Shown: piece by piece, positions 8,509-16,515 of the stretch
Numbering within the stretch: the first letter of the stretch is position 1
Layout: each line of letters starts with the position of its first letter
NCBI RefSeq assembly: GCF_014852685.1
Contig: NZ_JACZDF010000001.1
Coordinates: 1 to 64,000, forward strand
Origin: Flavimobilis rhizosphaerae
GTDB taxonomy: Bacteria; Actinomycetota; Actinomycetes; Actinomycetales; Cellulomonadaceae
Direction: 5' to 3'
DNA length: 64,000 nucleotides
Made by a program: the position numbers and the translations under genes
The notes under the pieces: model-generated
What the model was told of the DNA's origin: nothing
What the model saw: only the letters and a program-made list of their open reading frames with translations
The model's database searches: none

Positions 8509-9117
8509 TCAGCGCGTCGGCGCGGGGATCCTCGCGCCGACGGCGCGCAGGACGAACGCCTCCGTCGCGCGGCACGCGGCCGCACGGCCCGCCTCGTCGT
8601 CGCCGAGGGAACGGCCCGAGAGGCACGAGTTCACGAGGCTCACCGTGACGTCGAGGTCCTGCTCGGGGAACTGCCCGCGGGAGATCCCCTCGACGATGAT
8701 GCGGCGCAGGATCGTCTCGACGATGTCTGCATGGCCGCGGAGCTGGCGGGCGGTCGAGCGGGACACGACCGTCCGCAGCTCCGGGCCCGGAGCGAGGTGG
8801 AAGACGCGCTTGAGGCGCATGCGGGCACGGACGTAGGTGCGCATCTGCGCGACCGGGTCGTCGACGTCCTCGAGCTCGCGCTCGAGGCTCGCGACGTACT
8901 GCTCCGTCTCGTGGTTGATGAACCCGACGAGCAGCGACTCCTTGTCGGGGAAGTGGTTGTAGACCGCGGTGCGTCCGATGCCAGCGGCGGCTGCGATCTC
9001 CGCGAGCGTGATCGAGTCGAAGCCGCGCTCGTCCATGAGCGCGGCGAGCGCGGTGAAGAGCTTGTGCCTCGTCTGCTGCCGGTGCTCGGCGAGGGACCCT
9101 CCGATGATCTTGGGCAT
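8509..9117 (-). CDS. TetR-family transcriptional regulator
   Basis: A 202-residue repressor. The N-terminal helix-turn-helix is clear (ITLAEIAAAAGIGRTAVYNHF followed by PDKESLLVGFI, about residues 36-66). The C-terminal two thirds is the ligand-binding and dimerisation part. ATG 9117 gives the normal N-terminus MPKIIGGSLAEH. Longer readings run into the DnaA-box region and lack coding character. A palindrome 19 bases upstream may be its own operator. The ligand and targets cannot be told from sequence. Confidence 0.88.
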   Translation of the reverse strand: MPKIIGGSLAEHRQQTRHKLFTALAALMDERGFDSITLAEIAAAAGIGRTAVYNHFPDKESLLVGFINHETEQYVASLERELEDVDDPVAQMRTYVRARMRLKRVFHLAPGPELRTVVSRSTARQLRGHADIVETILRRIIVEGISRGQFPEQDLDVTVSLVNSCLSGRSLGDDEAGRAAACRATEAFVLRAVGARIPAPTR

Positions 9118-9135
9118 GATGACATGATGCCACCG

Positions 9136-9149
9136 ATCGTCAGGACGAT
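9136..9149. promoter_or_regulatory. palindrome ATCGTC-AG-GACGAT, candidate TetR operator
   Basis: A perfect 6+6 inverted repeat with a 2-base spacer, 19 bases upstream of the TetR start. Position and symmetry fit autoregulation. Confidence 0.4.
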
Positions 9150-9193
9150 GGTCCCTCGCAGCGGTGCGACACGTCACAGGGCGTTCCCAGAGG

Positions 9194-9247
9194 GTGTCCA
9201 CTGGCTGGACGCCTATCCACAGATGTTGTCCACAGGGTTGTGGACGG
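9194..9247. other. cluster of DnaA-box-like sites and small hairpins
   Basis: Within 54 bases lie CTATCCACA (9213-9221), a perfect actinobacterial DnaA box TTGTCCACA (9226-9234), an inverted TGTGGACGG (9239-9247) and a weaker GTGTCCACT (9194-9202). Two pairs form hairpins: GTCCA/TGGAC (9196-9200 with 9206-9210) and GTCCACA/TGTGGAC (9228-9234 with 9239-9245). No dnaA, dnaN or rpmH gene is near, so this is probably not oriC. Confidence 0.55.
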
Positions 9248-9249
9248 TG

Positions 9250-9577
9250 TGGGGATCGTGCGGCCCCGCCTGTGCACGACGCTGTGGGTGCGCTCGACGG
9301 CCGAACTACACCCGCGTGGGGTCTTGTCGACCAGGGCATGACCAGAATAAGAACAGAGGAACAAGGAACCGTCGACCACCCCGCGCCACCGTGCGCAGGA
9401 CGGCCCGACGGTGACGACCCACCGGAAAACGACCCCGACGGCGCACGCCGGCCACCACCGGCGCGCACGGTCGCGACGCCGCGTCGAGGACGGTCCCGAG
9501 GGTCCGACCGCAGCACGGCGCGCCACCGCGCGCCACGCACGTCGACCGGCGCACCCGGGCAGCTGCGGCTCACCACG
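9250..9577 (+). other. region with no confident gene, possible small RNA or small ORF
   Basis: No convincing protein gene is seen. Weak promoter-like elements occur (TTGTCG at 9324, TAAGAA at 9348, 18 bases apart). A GC3-rich basic ORF begins at GTG 9411 (MTTHRKTTPTAHAG...) but has no ribosome binding site and runs through the terminator at 9578. The terminator implies that something is transcribed rightward through here. Confidence 0.3.
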
Positions 9578-9607
9578 CTCTCCCCCGGGCCCACGCCCGG
9601 GGGAGAG
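9578..9607 (+). terminator. orphan terminator hairpin
   Basis: A perfect 13-bp stem (9578-9590 with 9595-9607) and 4-base loop. It stands upstream of the next promoter (9644), and no recognised rightward gene precedes it. Confidence 0.65.
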
Positions 9608-9643
9608 CCGTGACACCACCTGACGTGACACGGCGGACGGCCC

Positions 9644-9649
9644 TAGTCT
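9644..9649 (+). promoter_or_regulatory. -10 element TAGTCT, probable leaderless start
   Basis: TAGTCT ends 6 bases before GTG 9656, and no ribosome binding site is present. Confidence 0.55.
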
Positions 9650-9655
9650 CGGCAC

Positions 9656-10795
9656 GTGACCGACACCACTCCCGAAGCGCGCACGCTTCCGGCCGACACC
9701 GCCCCCGCCGACCTCGCCCGCGACCGCTTCGCCGACCTCGTGCGCTCCGTCGCGCTCGGCGCCGTCATCTGCGGCCACTGGACGATGGCAGCCGTGAGCG
9801 TCGACGCGGGCGGCGCGCTCCACGTCGGCAACGTCCTCGCCCGCGCGCGCTGGGCCTGGCCCGCCACCTGGGTGCTCGTGCTCATCGGCCTGTTCTTCCT
9901 CGTCGGCGGGTTCGCCAACGCGACGAGCCTCACGCGCGCCCGCGCCCGCGGCCTCAGCTCGCGCGCCTGGGTCGGCCGACGCCTGCGCGGGCTCTTCGGC
10001 CCCGTCGTGCCGTTCGTCGCGCTCGTGCTCGCCGTCGTCGGGATCGCCCTCCTCGTCGGAGCGCCGCGCGGCCTCACCGCGACCGTCGCCGTCGCCGTCC
10101 TCATGCCCCTGTGGTTCCTCGCCGTCTACGGCGTGCTCGTCGTCCTCGCGCCGCTCGGGCTTCGGCTCGACGCCCGCTGGGGCTGGCGCGTGTGGATCGT
10201 CATGAGCGTCGGCGCCGTCGCCGTCGACGCCGTCCGCATCGTCACCGACGTGCCCTGGTACGGCTACCTCAACTACGTCCTCGTGTGGGGGCTCGCGCAG
10301 CAGCTCGGGTTCGCGTACCGCGACGGGCGGCTCACGCGCGTCCGTGCGCCCGCGCTCGCCCTGTGGGCAGCGGCCGGCTTCGGCACGATGGCGCTGCTCG
10401 CGTCGACAGGGGAGTGGTCGTGGTCGATGGTCGGGCTGCCCGGCGACCGCTCGCCCATGAACCCGCCCTCGACCCAGGCGCTCGCGCACGTGTGGGCGCA
10501 GGTGCCGCTCGCACTCCTCGCGCGGCGCGCGCTCGCGGGACGGCTCGACGGGCCGCGCGCCGCGCCACTGCTCGACCGCGTGGCCGACGCGTCGCTGCGT
10601 GCGTTCCTCTGGCACCTGCCGCTCTACGTCGTCGTCACCGCGGTGTGGTTCGCGGCCGGCTGGCCGTTCCCCGAGCCGGCGTCGGGCCTCTGGTGGGCGA
10701 CGCGGCCCCTCGTGCTCGTCGTCCTCGGCGCGCTGCTCGTCGTGCTCCTCGGGCTGCCCGCGCGGCTCCGTCGTCGTCGGGCACCTGCGGCCTGA
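9656..10795 (+). CDS. acyltransferase-3-family membrane protein
   Basis: A 379-residue integral membrane protein with about ten helices. The N-terminal RFADLVRSVALGAVICGHW has the R...D..R...... H layout of acyltransferase family 3 (PF01757), where the His in helix 1 is part of the active site. These enzymes acylate extracellular sugars, peptidoglycan or antibiotics with cytoplasmic acyl-CoA. The acceptor is unknown here. GTG 9656 is favoured by the -10 box 6 bases upstream. The gene is followed by a terminator and by a second long hairpin. Confidence 0.82.
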   Translation: MTDTTPEARTLPADTAPADLARDRFADLVRSVALGAVICGHWTMAAVSVDAGGALHVGNVLARARWAWPATWVLVLIGLFFLVGGFANATSLTRARARGLSSRAWVGRRLRGLFGPVVPFVALVLAVVGIALLVGAPRGLTATVAVAVLMPLWFLAVYGVLVVLAPLGLRLDARWGWRVWIVMSVGAVAVDAVRIVTDVPWYGYLNYVLVWGLAQQLGFAYRDGRLTRVRAPALALWAAAGFGTMALLASTGEWSWSMVGLPGDRSPMNPPSTQALAHVWAQVPLALLARRALAGRLDGPRAAPLLDRVADASLRAFLWHLPLYVVVTAVWFAAGWPFPEPASGLWWATRPLVLVVLGALLVVLLGLPARLRRRRAPAA

Positions 10796-10816
10796 GCGTC
10801 TCCGGCGTGCTGCGAC

Positions 10817-10847
10817 GGGCACGCAGCGGGCGTGCGCCCGCGTGCCC
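10817..10847 (+). terminator. terminator after the acyltransferase
   Basis: GCGGGC/GCCCGC inner stem and GGGCAC/GTGCCC outer stem with a 3-base bulge, 22 bases after the stop. Confidence 0.5.
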
Positions 10848-10863
10848 GCCTCGCGCCGGCGGT

Positions 10864-10929
10864 CTGCATGCGGTTCTCAGGCCTGCACGCGCGTTTCAAC
10901 ACGCGTGCAGCACTGAGAACCGCGTGCAG
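10864..10929. repeat. 66-bp intergenic hairpin with 28-bp arms
   Basis: Arms 10864-10891 and 10902-10929 pair with one wobble and a 2-base internal mismatch (core TGCGGTTCTCAG). The loop is 10 bases. Arm length equals that of the family-1 elements but the sequence differs. It lies between convergent genes, next to a separate terminator. Confidence 0.85.
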
Positions 10930-10980
10930 GCGGCGCGTTCGGCTGCCGGTGCCCCGGCAGCCGAACGGCGAGGCGGGCCG

Positions 10981-11478
10981 TCAGGCCGTGGGAGCCGGCG
11001 CCGGACGGCGCAGGGAGATGTTGTTGCAGGCCTCGCAGACGTCGGCAGGGATGAGCCCCGCGCGCTGCAGGCGGCCGAAGATCCAGCAGCCCAGGCAGAA
11101 GCCGGCGAACGCCTCGAGGCTCGCTGCGACGAGCAGGAGGCCGACGAGCACCCACGCGACCGTCGGCGCGTCGAGCGCGTACGCGAGCACCGCTGCCGAC
11201 GTGAGCGTCGCGCCGATGCCCTGCGCGAAGCGCTTGGGCGGGCCCGGGACCAGGCGTGCCGGGCCGAGGCGCGGCGCGACGACGCGCTGCGCGACGAAGC
11301 CGAGCAGCGAGAGGCGCGGGCCCGCGAGGACGCGACCGACGAAGCCCGCGGCCAGGATCGCGAGCGGGATCCACGACTGCGTGAGGAGCGTGACCGCGCC
11401 GAGCACGACGACACCCGCCGCGACCGTGCGCGCAGCGAGCTCGTTGACGGGGTTGGGGAAGCTGAAGAACGACGCCAT
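10981..11478 (-). CDS. DUF4395 membrane protein
   Basis: A 165-residue membrane protein with four predicted helices. The C-terminal helix contains the conserved pair of cysteines in FAGFCLGCWIFGRL. NPVNELAARTVAAGVV near the start is also typical of DUF4395. A second cysteine pair follows in CEACNNISLRR. The paired cysteines suggest redox or metal chemistry, but no function is established for the family. ATG 11478 has no clear ribosome binding site. Confidence 0.82.
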   Translation of the reverse strand: MASFFSFPNPVNELAARTVAAGVVVLGAVTLLTQSWIPLAILAAGFVGRVLAGPRLSLLGFVAQRVVAPRLGPARLVPGPPKRFAQGIGATLTSAAVLAYALDAPTVAWVLVGLLLVAASLEAFAGFCLGCWIFGRLQRAGLIPADVCEACNNISLRRPAPAPTA

Positions 11479-11583
11479 GCGGGGATGGTGCGCCCTGCGG
11501 CCGTCGTTCCCGAGCGATCGGCTCCAGAATCTCGCCCCTCGGACGCGAGGGCGCTACACACCGGACGTTCCGCCCGCCCTGCA

Positions 11584-11638
11584 GTGGCCCGATAGCCGAT
11601 CCGTGCGTGTCCGGAGCGTGGATCGGCTATCGGGCCAC
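11584..11638. repeat. hairpin repeat, family 2 copy 1
   Basis: A perfect 19-bp inverted repeat (11584-11602 with 11620-11638) with core CGATAGCCGATCC and 17-base loop. It lies in the 494-base divergent gap between the DUF4395 and methyltransferase genes. That gap otherwise holds two more copies of this family and a 15-bp tandem repeat. Confidence 0.85.
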
Positions 11639-11651
11639 AGAGGTCCGCGCT

Positions 11652-11694
11652 CGATAGCGGATCCGGACAGGTGAGGCGCACGGATCGGCTATCG
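11652..11694. repeat. hairpin repeat, family 2 copy 2
   Basis: CGATAGCGGATCCG (11652-11665) pairs with CGGATCGGCTATCG (11681-11694) with one mismatch. The spacer contains GGACAGGTGA, which is also found in copy 3. Confidence 0.8.
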
Positions 11695-11776
11695 GACATC
11701 GGGCGCTGAGCTCGGAGGCACGGATCGACGCGTTCCGACCATTCGACGGGTGAACGGCATCAATCCGTCGGGGGCT

Positions 11777-11819
11777 CGATAGCGGATCAGGACAGGTGAA
11801 GGGGGCCGATCGGCTATCG
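11777..11819. repeat. hairpin repeat, family 2 copy 3
   Basis: CGATAGCGGATC (11777-11788) pairs with GATCGGCTATCG (11808-11819). The copy shares its left arm, its spacer motif GGACAGGTGA and the same single mismatch with copy 2, so the two are direct duplicates of one unit. Confidence 0.8.
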
Positions 11820-11843
11820 GAACAGAGAGGGGCGGGGGAGTGG

Positions 11844-11888
11844 CGGGGCGCGGACGGGCGGGGCGCGGACGGGCGGGGCGCGGACGGG
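11844..11888. repeat. 15-bp tandem repeat, three perfect copies
   Basis: The unit CGGGGCGCGGACGGG is repeated at 11844, 11859 and 11874, with a degenerate fourth start at 11889. It lies 85 bases upstream of the methyltransferase start and could vary in copy number. Confidence 0.85.
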
Positions 11889-11972
11889 TGGGGCGAGGAA
11901 GGGGTGGCCCTTGGGCGGGGTCGACCCCGAGGAGCGCGTGGGACGATGGCTCGGACCCCTGAGGAGGACACC

Positions 11973-12581
11973 GTGACCCACCCCCGCAGCCGCTGGGAGG
12001 AGATCGTCGAGGCCAACCCCGACCACTCCACCTGGTACGTCGAGCGCTTCCGCGCCATGGCACGCGACGGCAAGGACGTCGACGGCGAGGCCCGCCTTGT
12101 CGACGCCATGCTCCCGCGCGGAGCCCGCATCCTCGACGCCGGCTGCGGGCCCGGGCGCGTCGGCAGCGCCCTCGCAGCCCGCGGGCACACGGTCGTCGGC
12201 GTCGACGTCGACCCCGTCCTCATCGCCGCCGCCGAGGAGGACCACCCCGGCCCCACGTGGCTCGTCGGCGACCTCGTCGACATGGACCTGCCCGCACGCG
12301 GCATCGCCGAGCCGTTCGACCTCGTCGTGTGCGCCGGTAACGTCATGACGTTCCTCGCCGACGGCACCCACGAGGCCGCCCTCGCCCGCATGCACGCGCA
12401 CCTCGCACCCGGCGGCCGCGTCGTCGTCGGTTTCGGCACCGGCCGCGGCTACGCCGTCCAGGCCTTCCTCGCCGACGCCCGCCGCGCCGGCCTCGTGCCG
12501 GACGTGCTCCTCGCGACGTGGGACCTGCGGCCGTACCAGCCTGACAGCGACTTCGTCGTCGCGGTTCTCCGCGAGGCCTGA
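11973..12581 (+). CDS. class I SAM-dependent methyltransferase
   Basis: A 202-residue methyltransferase. SAM-binding motif I is ILDAGCGPGRVG (about residues 50-61). The acidic residue after strand 2 is in VVGVDVDP, and motif IV is FDLVVCAGNVMTFL. There is no extra domain, so the substrate is unknown. GTG 11973 is chosen because GAGGAGG ends 5 bases upstream. ATG 11946 is possible but has no ribosome binding site. It is followed by hairpin element copy B. Confidence 0.85.
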   Translation: MTHPRSRWEEIVEANPDHSTWYVERFRAMARDGKDVDGEARLVDAMLPRGARILDAGCGPGRVGSALAARGHTVVGVDVDPVLIAAAEEDHPGPTWLVGDLVDMDLPARGIAEPFDLVVCAGNVMTFLADGTHEAALARMHAHLAPGGRVVVGFGTGRGYAVQAFLADARRAGLVPDVLLATWDLRPYQPDSDFVVAVLREA

Positions 12582-12607
12582 GGCCCCGCTCCACCGATCA
12601 CGCCCCC

Positions 12608-12666
12608 GGCCCAGGAATCCGCGCAGATGGTTGCTGCTAGTAGCCATCTGCGCGGATTCCTGGCCC
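12608..12666. repeat. 59-bp intergenic hairpin, family 1 copy B
   Basis: Arms 12608-12635 and 12639-12666 with a 3-base loop, the same geometry as copy A at 8428. The inner base pair T-A in copy A is A-T here, and the outer arm bases have also changed together, so pairing is kept. A separate terminator lies 26 bases further on. Confidence 0.9.
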
Positions 12667-12691
12667 CGGGGAGTGCGTGGGCGGGCACGAC

Positions 12692-12722
12692 GAAGGCCCC
12701 GGACCTGTGGTCCGGGGCCTTC
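12692..12722 (-). terminator. terminator of tRNA-Gly (works in both directions)
   Basis: A perfect 14-bp stem (12692-12705 with 12709-12722) and 3-base loop, just downstream of the tRNA on the minus strand. Confidence 0.85.
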
Positions 12723-12729
12723 GCGACGG

Positions 12730-12800
12730 AGCGGATGACGGGAATCGAACCCGCGCTGTCAGCTTGGGAAGCTGAAGTTCTACCATTGAACTACATCCGC
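12730..12800 (-). tRNA. tRNA-Gly (anticodon CCC)
   Basis: The minus strand folds into a full cloverleaf. The acceptor stem is GCGGATG/CATCCGC, the D-arm contains TTCAATGGTAGAAC, the anticodon loop TTCCCAA has CCC at 34-36, and the T-loop is GTTCGATTC. The discriminator base is U and CCA is not encoded. It reads GGG glycine codons. Confidence 0.95.
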
Positions 12801-12877
12801 AGGACGCCCCTGGCGGGACGTCGCACACAGATCATACCTGCAGCCGGGGCCCCGCGTGCGCCGGGCCCGTGCGTCGC

Positions 12878-13954
12878 TCACACCACCGGGATGCGCAGCG
12901 CGAACCGACCCGTGAGCTCCTCGCCCGGCGCGAGCACGTGGACGCCCGCGCCTGGCACCCCGGCCTCGAGCAGCGCGAACCCGCCGTTGGCGTGCGTCGC
13001 AGGCTCGACCGCGAAGTACGAGCGGCCCGGCGGCACGTAGACGACCCAGTGCCCGTAGACGTCGTCATGCTCGACGAGCACCTCGACGTCCCCGCCGTCG
13101 CGACGCGCGCCCGGGTAGACGACGCGCGCCGGCGCGCCCGGCGCCGCGACGAGGCAGTCGTCGACGAACCGTCCGCCGAGCTCGCGCGCCGCACGGAAGT
13201 CCGCACGCGACGGGATCACGCCCGCCGGTCCCGTCGCGACCGCGTCCGTGAGCGCGTACCCGCCGGTCGCCGGCAGCTCGAGCAGCGCGTCGCCCCGCCC
13301 CGGCACGAGCTCGCGCACGAGGTACGGGTGGTGTCCGAAGCCCGCAGGGAAGTCCTCGACGTCGACGTTGGCGACCGTCGTCGTCACCGCGAGCCCGTCG
13401 CCCGTGAGCGCGTACGTGAGCGTCGTCGTGAACCGCCACGGGAAACCCACGCCGACGACGGTGCGTGCGTCGAAAAGGAGCGTCACGTGCGTGCTCGACG
13501 CCTCGACGACGCTGAACGCGTACGGCAGCACCGCCCCGTGCATCGACGTGCCGTCCGCCGCCGTCCGCGGCAGCCGCCACGAGCGGCCACGGAACGTCAG
13601 GGTGCACGCCGCGACCCGGTTGGACCACGGCACGAGCGGGAAGCTCGAGCACGCCGACGGCACATGGTGGCGCGTCGGTGGCGTCGGCCGGAGCAGGTCG
13701 CGCCACACGCCGTCGACGCGCACGTGCACGAACGCGAGCGCGCCCGCCGCGCCCGGCAGGACGCCCACGTGCCACGCGTCGTCGCGGAGCTCGACGAGCG
13801 TGCCGTCGTCGGCGGCGGCGAGGACGGAGCCGCCGGTCGCGTCCGCACCGGTCGCGTCCGTCCCGGGCGCTCCCGTGCCCGACGAGGACGTGCCCGACGA
13901 CGCCGCTCCCGACCGGGCCGCCGAACGCTCGGCGGCCCGGACGACGACGCTCAC
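12878..13954 (-). CDS. aldose 1-epimerase family protein
   Basis: A 358-residue galactose-mutarotase-fold protein. Motifs seen are SACSSFPLVPWSNRV (substrate-binding Arg), DGTSMHGAVLPYAF (catalytic His region) and FPAGFGHHPYLVREL (second His pair), with a late catalytic Glu probable in YFAVEPATH. It would interconvert sugar anomers. It follows cellobiose phosphorylase, whose product alpha-glucose 1-phosphate plus glucose makes anomer control plausible. GTG 13954 starts the conserved frame. A 15-bp direct repeat at 13945-13974 duplicates this start and places the upstream stop 11 bases away, so the two genes form an operon. Confidence 0.82.
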   Translation of the reverse strand: MSVVVRAAERSAARSGAASSGTSSSGTGAPGTDATGADATGGSVLAAADDGTLVELRDDAWHVGVLPGAAGALAFVHVRVDGVWRDLLRPTPPTRHHVPSACSSFPLVPWSNRVAACTLTFRGRSWRLPRTAADGTSMHGAVLPYAFSVVEASSTHVTLLFDARTVVGVGFPWRFTTTLTYALTGDGLAVTTTVANVDVEDFPAGFGHHPYLVRELVPGRGDALLELPATGGYALTDAVATGPAGVIPSRADFRAARELGGRFVDDCLVAAPGAPARVVYPGARRDGGDVEVLVEHDDVYGHWVVYVPPGRSYFAVEPATHANGGFALLEAGVPGAGVHVLAPGEELTGRFALRIPVV

Positions 13955-13964
13955 AGGACGACGC

Positions 13965-16454
13965 TCACAGGACGACGTCGACCGCGACCGACGACCCGGC
14001 CGGCGCCCACGGCACCGTCGTCCCCTCGATCTCGGTGCCGTCGACCGTGAGCCGCGGCTGCGCGCCGCGGACGCCCGAGTTCTGCACACGGATCGTGTAC
14101 GTCGCTCCCCGCGCCACGCGGGTCACCGTGAACTCCGGGACGTCCGGGCCCAGGCAGGGCGCGACGACAAGGCCGTCGTGCTCCGGCCGCACGCCGAGAA
14201 GGTGCTGGGACACTGCGACGAAGTTCCACGCGGCCGTCCCGGTGAGCCACGAGTTCTTCGCCTCGCCGTGCCGCACCGCCTCTTTGCCGGCGATCATCTG
14301 CGCGTACACGTACGGCTCGAGCCGGTGGACGTCGGAGATGTCCTCGCGGTACGCGGGCGTGATCTTGCGGTAGAGGTCGAACGCCTTGTCGCCACGGCCG
14401 AGCACCGTCTCACCGATGATCACCCATGGGTTGTTGTGGCAGAAGATGCCGCCGTTCTCCTTGTACCCCGGCGGGTACGTCGAGACCTCGCCCAGGTTGA
14501 CCTGGTAGCTCGTGTACGCGGGGAACTGCAGGACGTTGCCGTGCTCGGTGCCGAGCATCTCCTCGACCTTGTCGAGCGCCAGCTCGGCGCGCGAGACGCC
14601 CGCGTCCGTCGGGACGTCCGCACCGATGCCGGCCATCGTCGCGAAGCCCTGCGGCTCGATCCAGATCTTGCCCTCCGGGTCCGCGTCCGTGCCGATCGGG
14701 GTGCCGTAGTAGTCGTACGCGCGGAGGAACCACTGCCCGTCCCAGCCGTGCGCGAGTACGGCCTGCTCCATGGCGGCGACGGCCTCGCGGGCGTGCCGGG
14801 CGACGTCGTCGAGCCCCCTGCGCTCGGCGATGTCCGCGAACTCGCGCCCGTAGAGGACGAACTGGGCGGCGATGAAGACGGACTCGGCGACGCCGCCTGC
14901 CTGGTTCTCCGTCGTCTGGAACGACTCGCCGGGCTCCCACGAGAAGCAGTTGAGGTTGAGGCAGTCGTTCCAGTCGGCGCGGCCGATGAGTGGCAGGCCG
15001 TGCGGGCCGCGGTTGTCGACCGTGAAGTCGAACGAGCGCGCGAGGTGCTCGAAGAGTGGCACCTCGGTGCCGGGCTCGTTGTCGAACGGCACGGGCTCGT
15101 CGAGGATCGACCAGTCGCCTGTCTCCTTGAGGTACGCGGCGACGCCGGCGACGAGCCACATGGGGTCGTCGTTGAAGCCCGAGCCGATGTCGTTGTTCCC
15201 GCGCTTCGTCAGCGGCTGGTACTGGTGGTAGGCGGAGCCGTCGGCGAACTGCGTCGAGGCGATGTCGATGATGCGCTCACGGGCACGCTCGGGCACGAGG
15301 TGGACGAAGCCGAGGAGGTCCTGGTTGGAGTCGCGGAAACCCATGCCGCGGCCGATGCCGGTCTCGAAGTACGACGCGGAGCGGGACATGTTGAACGTCA
15401 CCATGCACTGGTACTGGTTCCACACGTTGACCATGCGGTCGAGCTTCGCGTCGGTCGACGTCACGGAGTACGTCGAGAGCAGGCGTGTCCAGTAGGCCTG
15501 GAGCTCGGCGAACGACGCGTCGACCTGCTCGGTCGTCGCGAACTGCGCGAGGAGCTCGTGCGCGCGCGTCTTGTTGAGGACCTGGAGGGGCTTGATGCCG
15601 CGGGCCTCGTCGGCGGGCTCCCACTTCTCGTCGCGCGGGTTCTCGAGGTAGCCGAGGACGAACGTGTAGGTCTGCGACGCGCCGGGCGCGAGGTCGACGT
15701 CGAGCTGGTGGGAGCCGATGGGGTACCAGCCGGAGGCGAGGGAGTTGCCGGCCTTGCCGTCGCGCGGTACGGCGGCCTCGCCGAGGCCGTTGTACGCGCC
15801 GACGAACGTGTCGCGGTCGGTGTCGTAGCCCGAGGCGACGGCGTTGACGCCGTAGACGGCGTAGTGGTTGCGGCGCTCGCGGTACTCGGTGCGGTGGTAG
15901 ATCGCGGTGCCCGTCGGGCTCTCGGGCTCGACCTCGACCTCGCCGATCGAGAGGTTGCGCTGGTAGTTCGTCTGGTCGTCCTGCGCGTTCCAGAGGCAGA
16001 ACTCGACGAAGCTGAAGAGGGAGACGCGCTTGTGGGCGTCGGACGTGTTGGTGAGCGTGACCTTCTGGATCTCGGCGTTGACGCCGACGGGGACGAAGAA
16101 GAGGGTCTCGACGGACAGGCCGCCGCGTGCGCCGACCATGCGGGAGTAGCCGAGGCCGTGGCGGGCCTCGAAGTGCTCGAGATCGGCCTTGACGGGCATC
16201 CACGAGGGGGTCCAGACGTCGCCGTCGTCGTGGATGTAGAAGTAGCGGCCGCCCGCGTCGGCGGGGACGTTGTTGTAGCGGTAGCGGGTGAGACGGCGCA
16301 TCTTCGCGTCGCGGTAGAACGAGTAGCCACCCGCCTGGTGGGAGATGAGGGAGAAGAACTCCTGGGACCCGAGGTAATTGATCCACGGGTACGGCGTGTG
16401 GGGGGTGGTGATGACGTACTCGCGGGCTTCGTCGTCGAAGTGTCCGTAGCGCAT
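13965..16454 (-). CDS. cbp: cellobiose phosphorylase (GH94)
   Basis: An 829-residue enzyme that splits cellobiose with phosphate into glucose 1-phosphate and glucose in the cytoplasm. From remembered sequence it is very similar along its length to the Cellulomonas gilvus enzyme, including [37 protein letters not shown] and [15 protein letters not shown]. The general acid is Asp497, equivalent to Asp490 of C. gilvus. The start has GAGAGG 6 bases upstream. Its promoter carries a CebR-type palindrome, so cello-oligosaccharides probably induce it. The aldose epimerase follows closely. Confidence 0.95.
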   Translation of the reverse strand: MRYGHFDDEAREYVITTPHTPYPWINYLGSQEFFSLISHQAGGYSFYRDAKMRRLTRYRYNNVPADAGGRYFYIHDDGDVWTPSWMPVKADLEHFEARHGLGYSRMVGARGGLSVETLFFVPVGVNAEIQKVTLTNTSDAHKRVSLFSFVEFCLWNAQDDQTNYQRNLSIGEVEVEPESPTGTAIYHRTEYRERRNHYAVYGVNAVASGYDTDRDTFVGAYNGLGEAAVPRDGKAGNSLASGWYPIGSHQLDVDLAPGASQTYTFVLGYLENPRDEKWEPADEARGIKPLQVLNKTRAHELLAQFATTEQVDASFAELQAYWTRLLSTYSVTSTDAKLDRMVNVWNQYQCMVTFNMSRSASYFETGIGRGMGFRDSNQDLLGFVHLVPERARERIIDIASTQFADGSAYHQYQPLTKRGNNDIGSGFNDDPMWLVAGVAAYLKETGDWSILDEPVPFDNEPGTEVPLFEHLARSFDFTVDNRGPHGLPLIGRADWNDCLNLNCFSWEPGESFQTTENQAGGVAESVFIAAQFVLYGREFADIAERRGLDDVARHAREAVAAMEQAVLAHGWDGQWFLRAYDYYGTPIGTDADPEGKIWIEPQGFATMAGIGADVPTDAGVSRAELALDKVEEMLGTEHGNVLQFPAYTSYQVNLGEVSTYPPGYKENGGIFCHNNPWVIIGETVLGRGDKAFDLYRKITPAYREDISDVHRLEPYVYAQMIAGKEAVRHGEAKNSWLTGTAAWNFVAVSQHLLGVRPEHDGLVVAPCLGPDVPEFTVTRVARGATYTIRVQNSGVRGAQPRLTVDGTEIEGTTVPWAPAGSSVAVDVVL

Positions 16455-16483
16455 GGTTGCCTCTCGGCCTCGGGTTCAGAATG

Positions 16484-16503
16484 GTGTGGAAGCGCTCCCA
16501 CAC
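16484..16503. promoter_or_regulatory. CebR-type operator in the cellobiose phosphorylase leader
   Basis: A 20-bp palindrome with one mismatch. Its core TGGAAGCGCTCCCA matches 13 of 14 bases of the CebR site TGGGAGCGCTCCCA, known from Streptomyces and related actinobacteria. It lies between the predicted transcription start and the coding start, a normal repressor position. The cebR gene is not in the window. Confidence 0.8.
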
Positions 16504-16515
16504 GGGGTTGGATCG

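Noticed and set aside
8369-9133. Protein-like readings across the 59-bp hairpins (for example ...SALMAARSNHQRGFLAER and MVAASSHLRGFLAP).
   Set aside because: These come from reading the palindrome itself. They overlap confident genes or the tRNA region and lack coding bias outside the repeat.
9194-9247. Chromosomal origin of replication (oriC).
   Set aside because: DnaA boxes are clustered, but no dnaA, dnaN, rpmH or AT-rich unwinding region is nearby, and the flanking genes are a TetR regulator and an acyltransferase.
11584-11819. CRISPR array.
   Set aside because: The repeats are palindromic, unequal in spacing, only three copies, and no cas genes are near.
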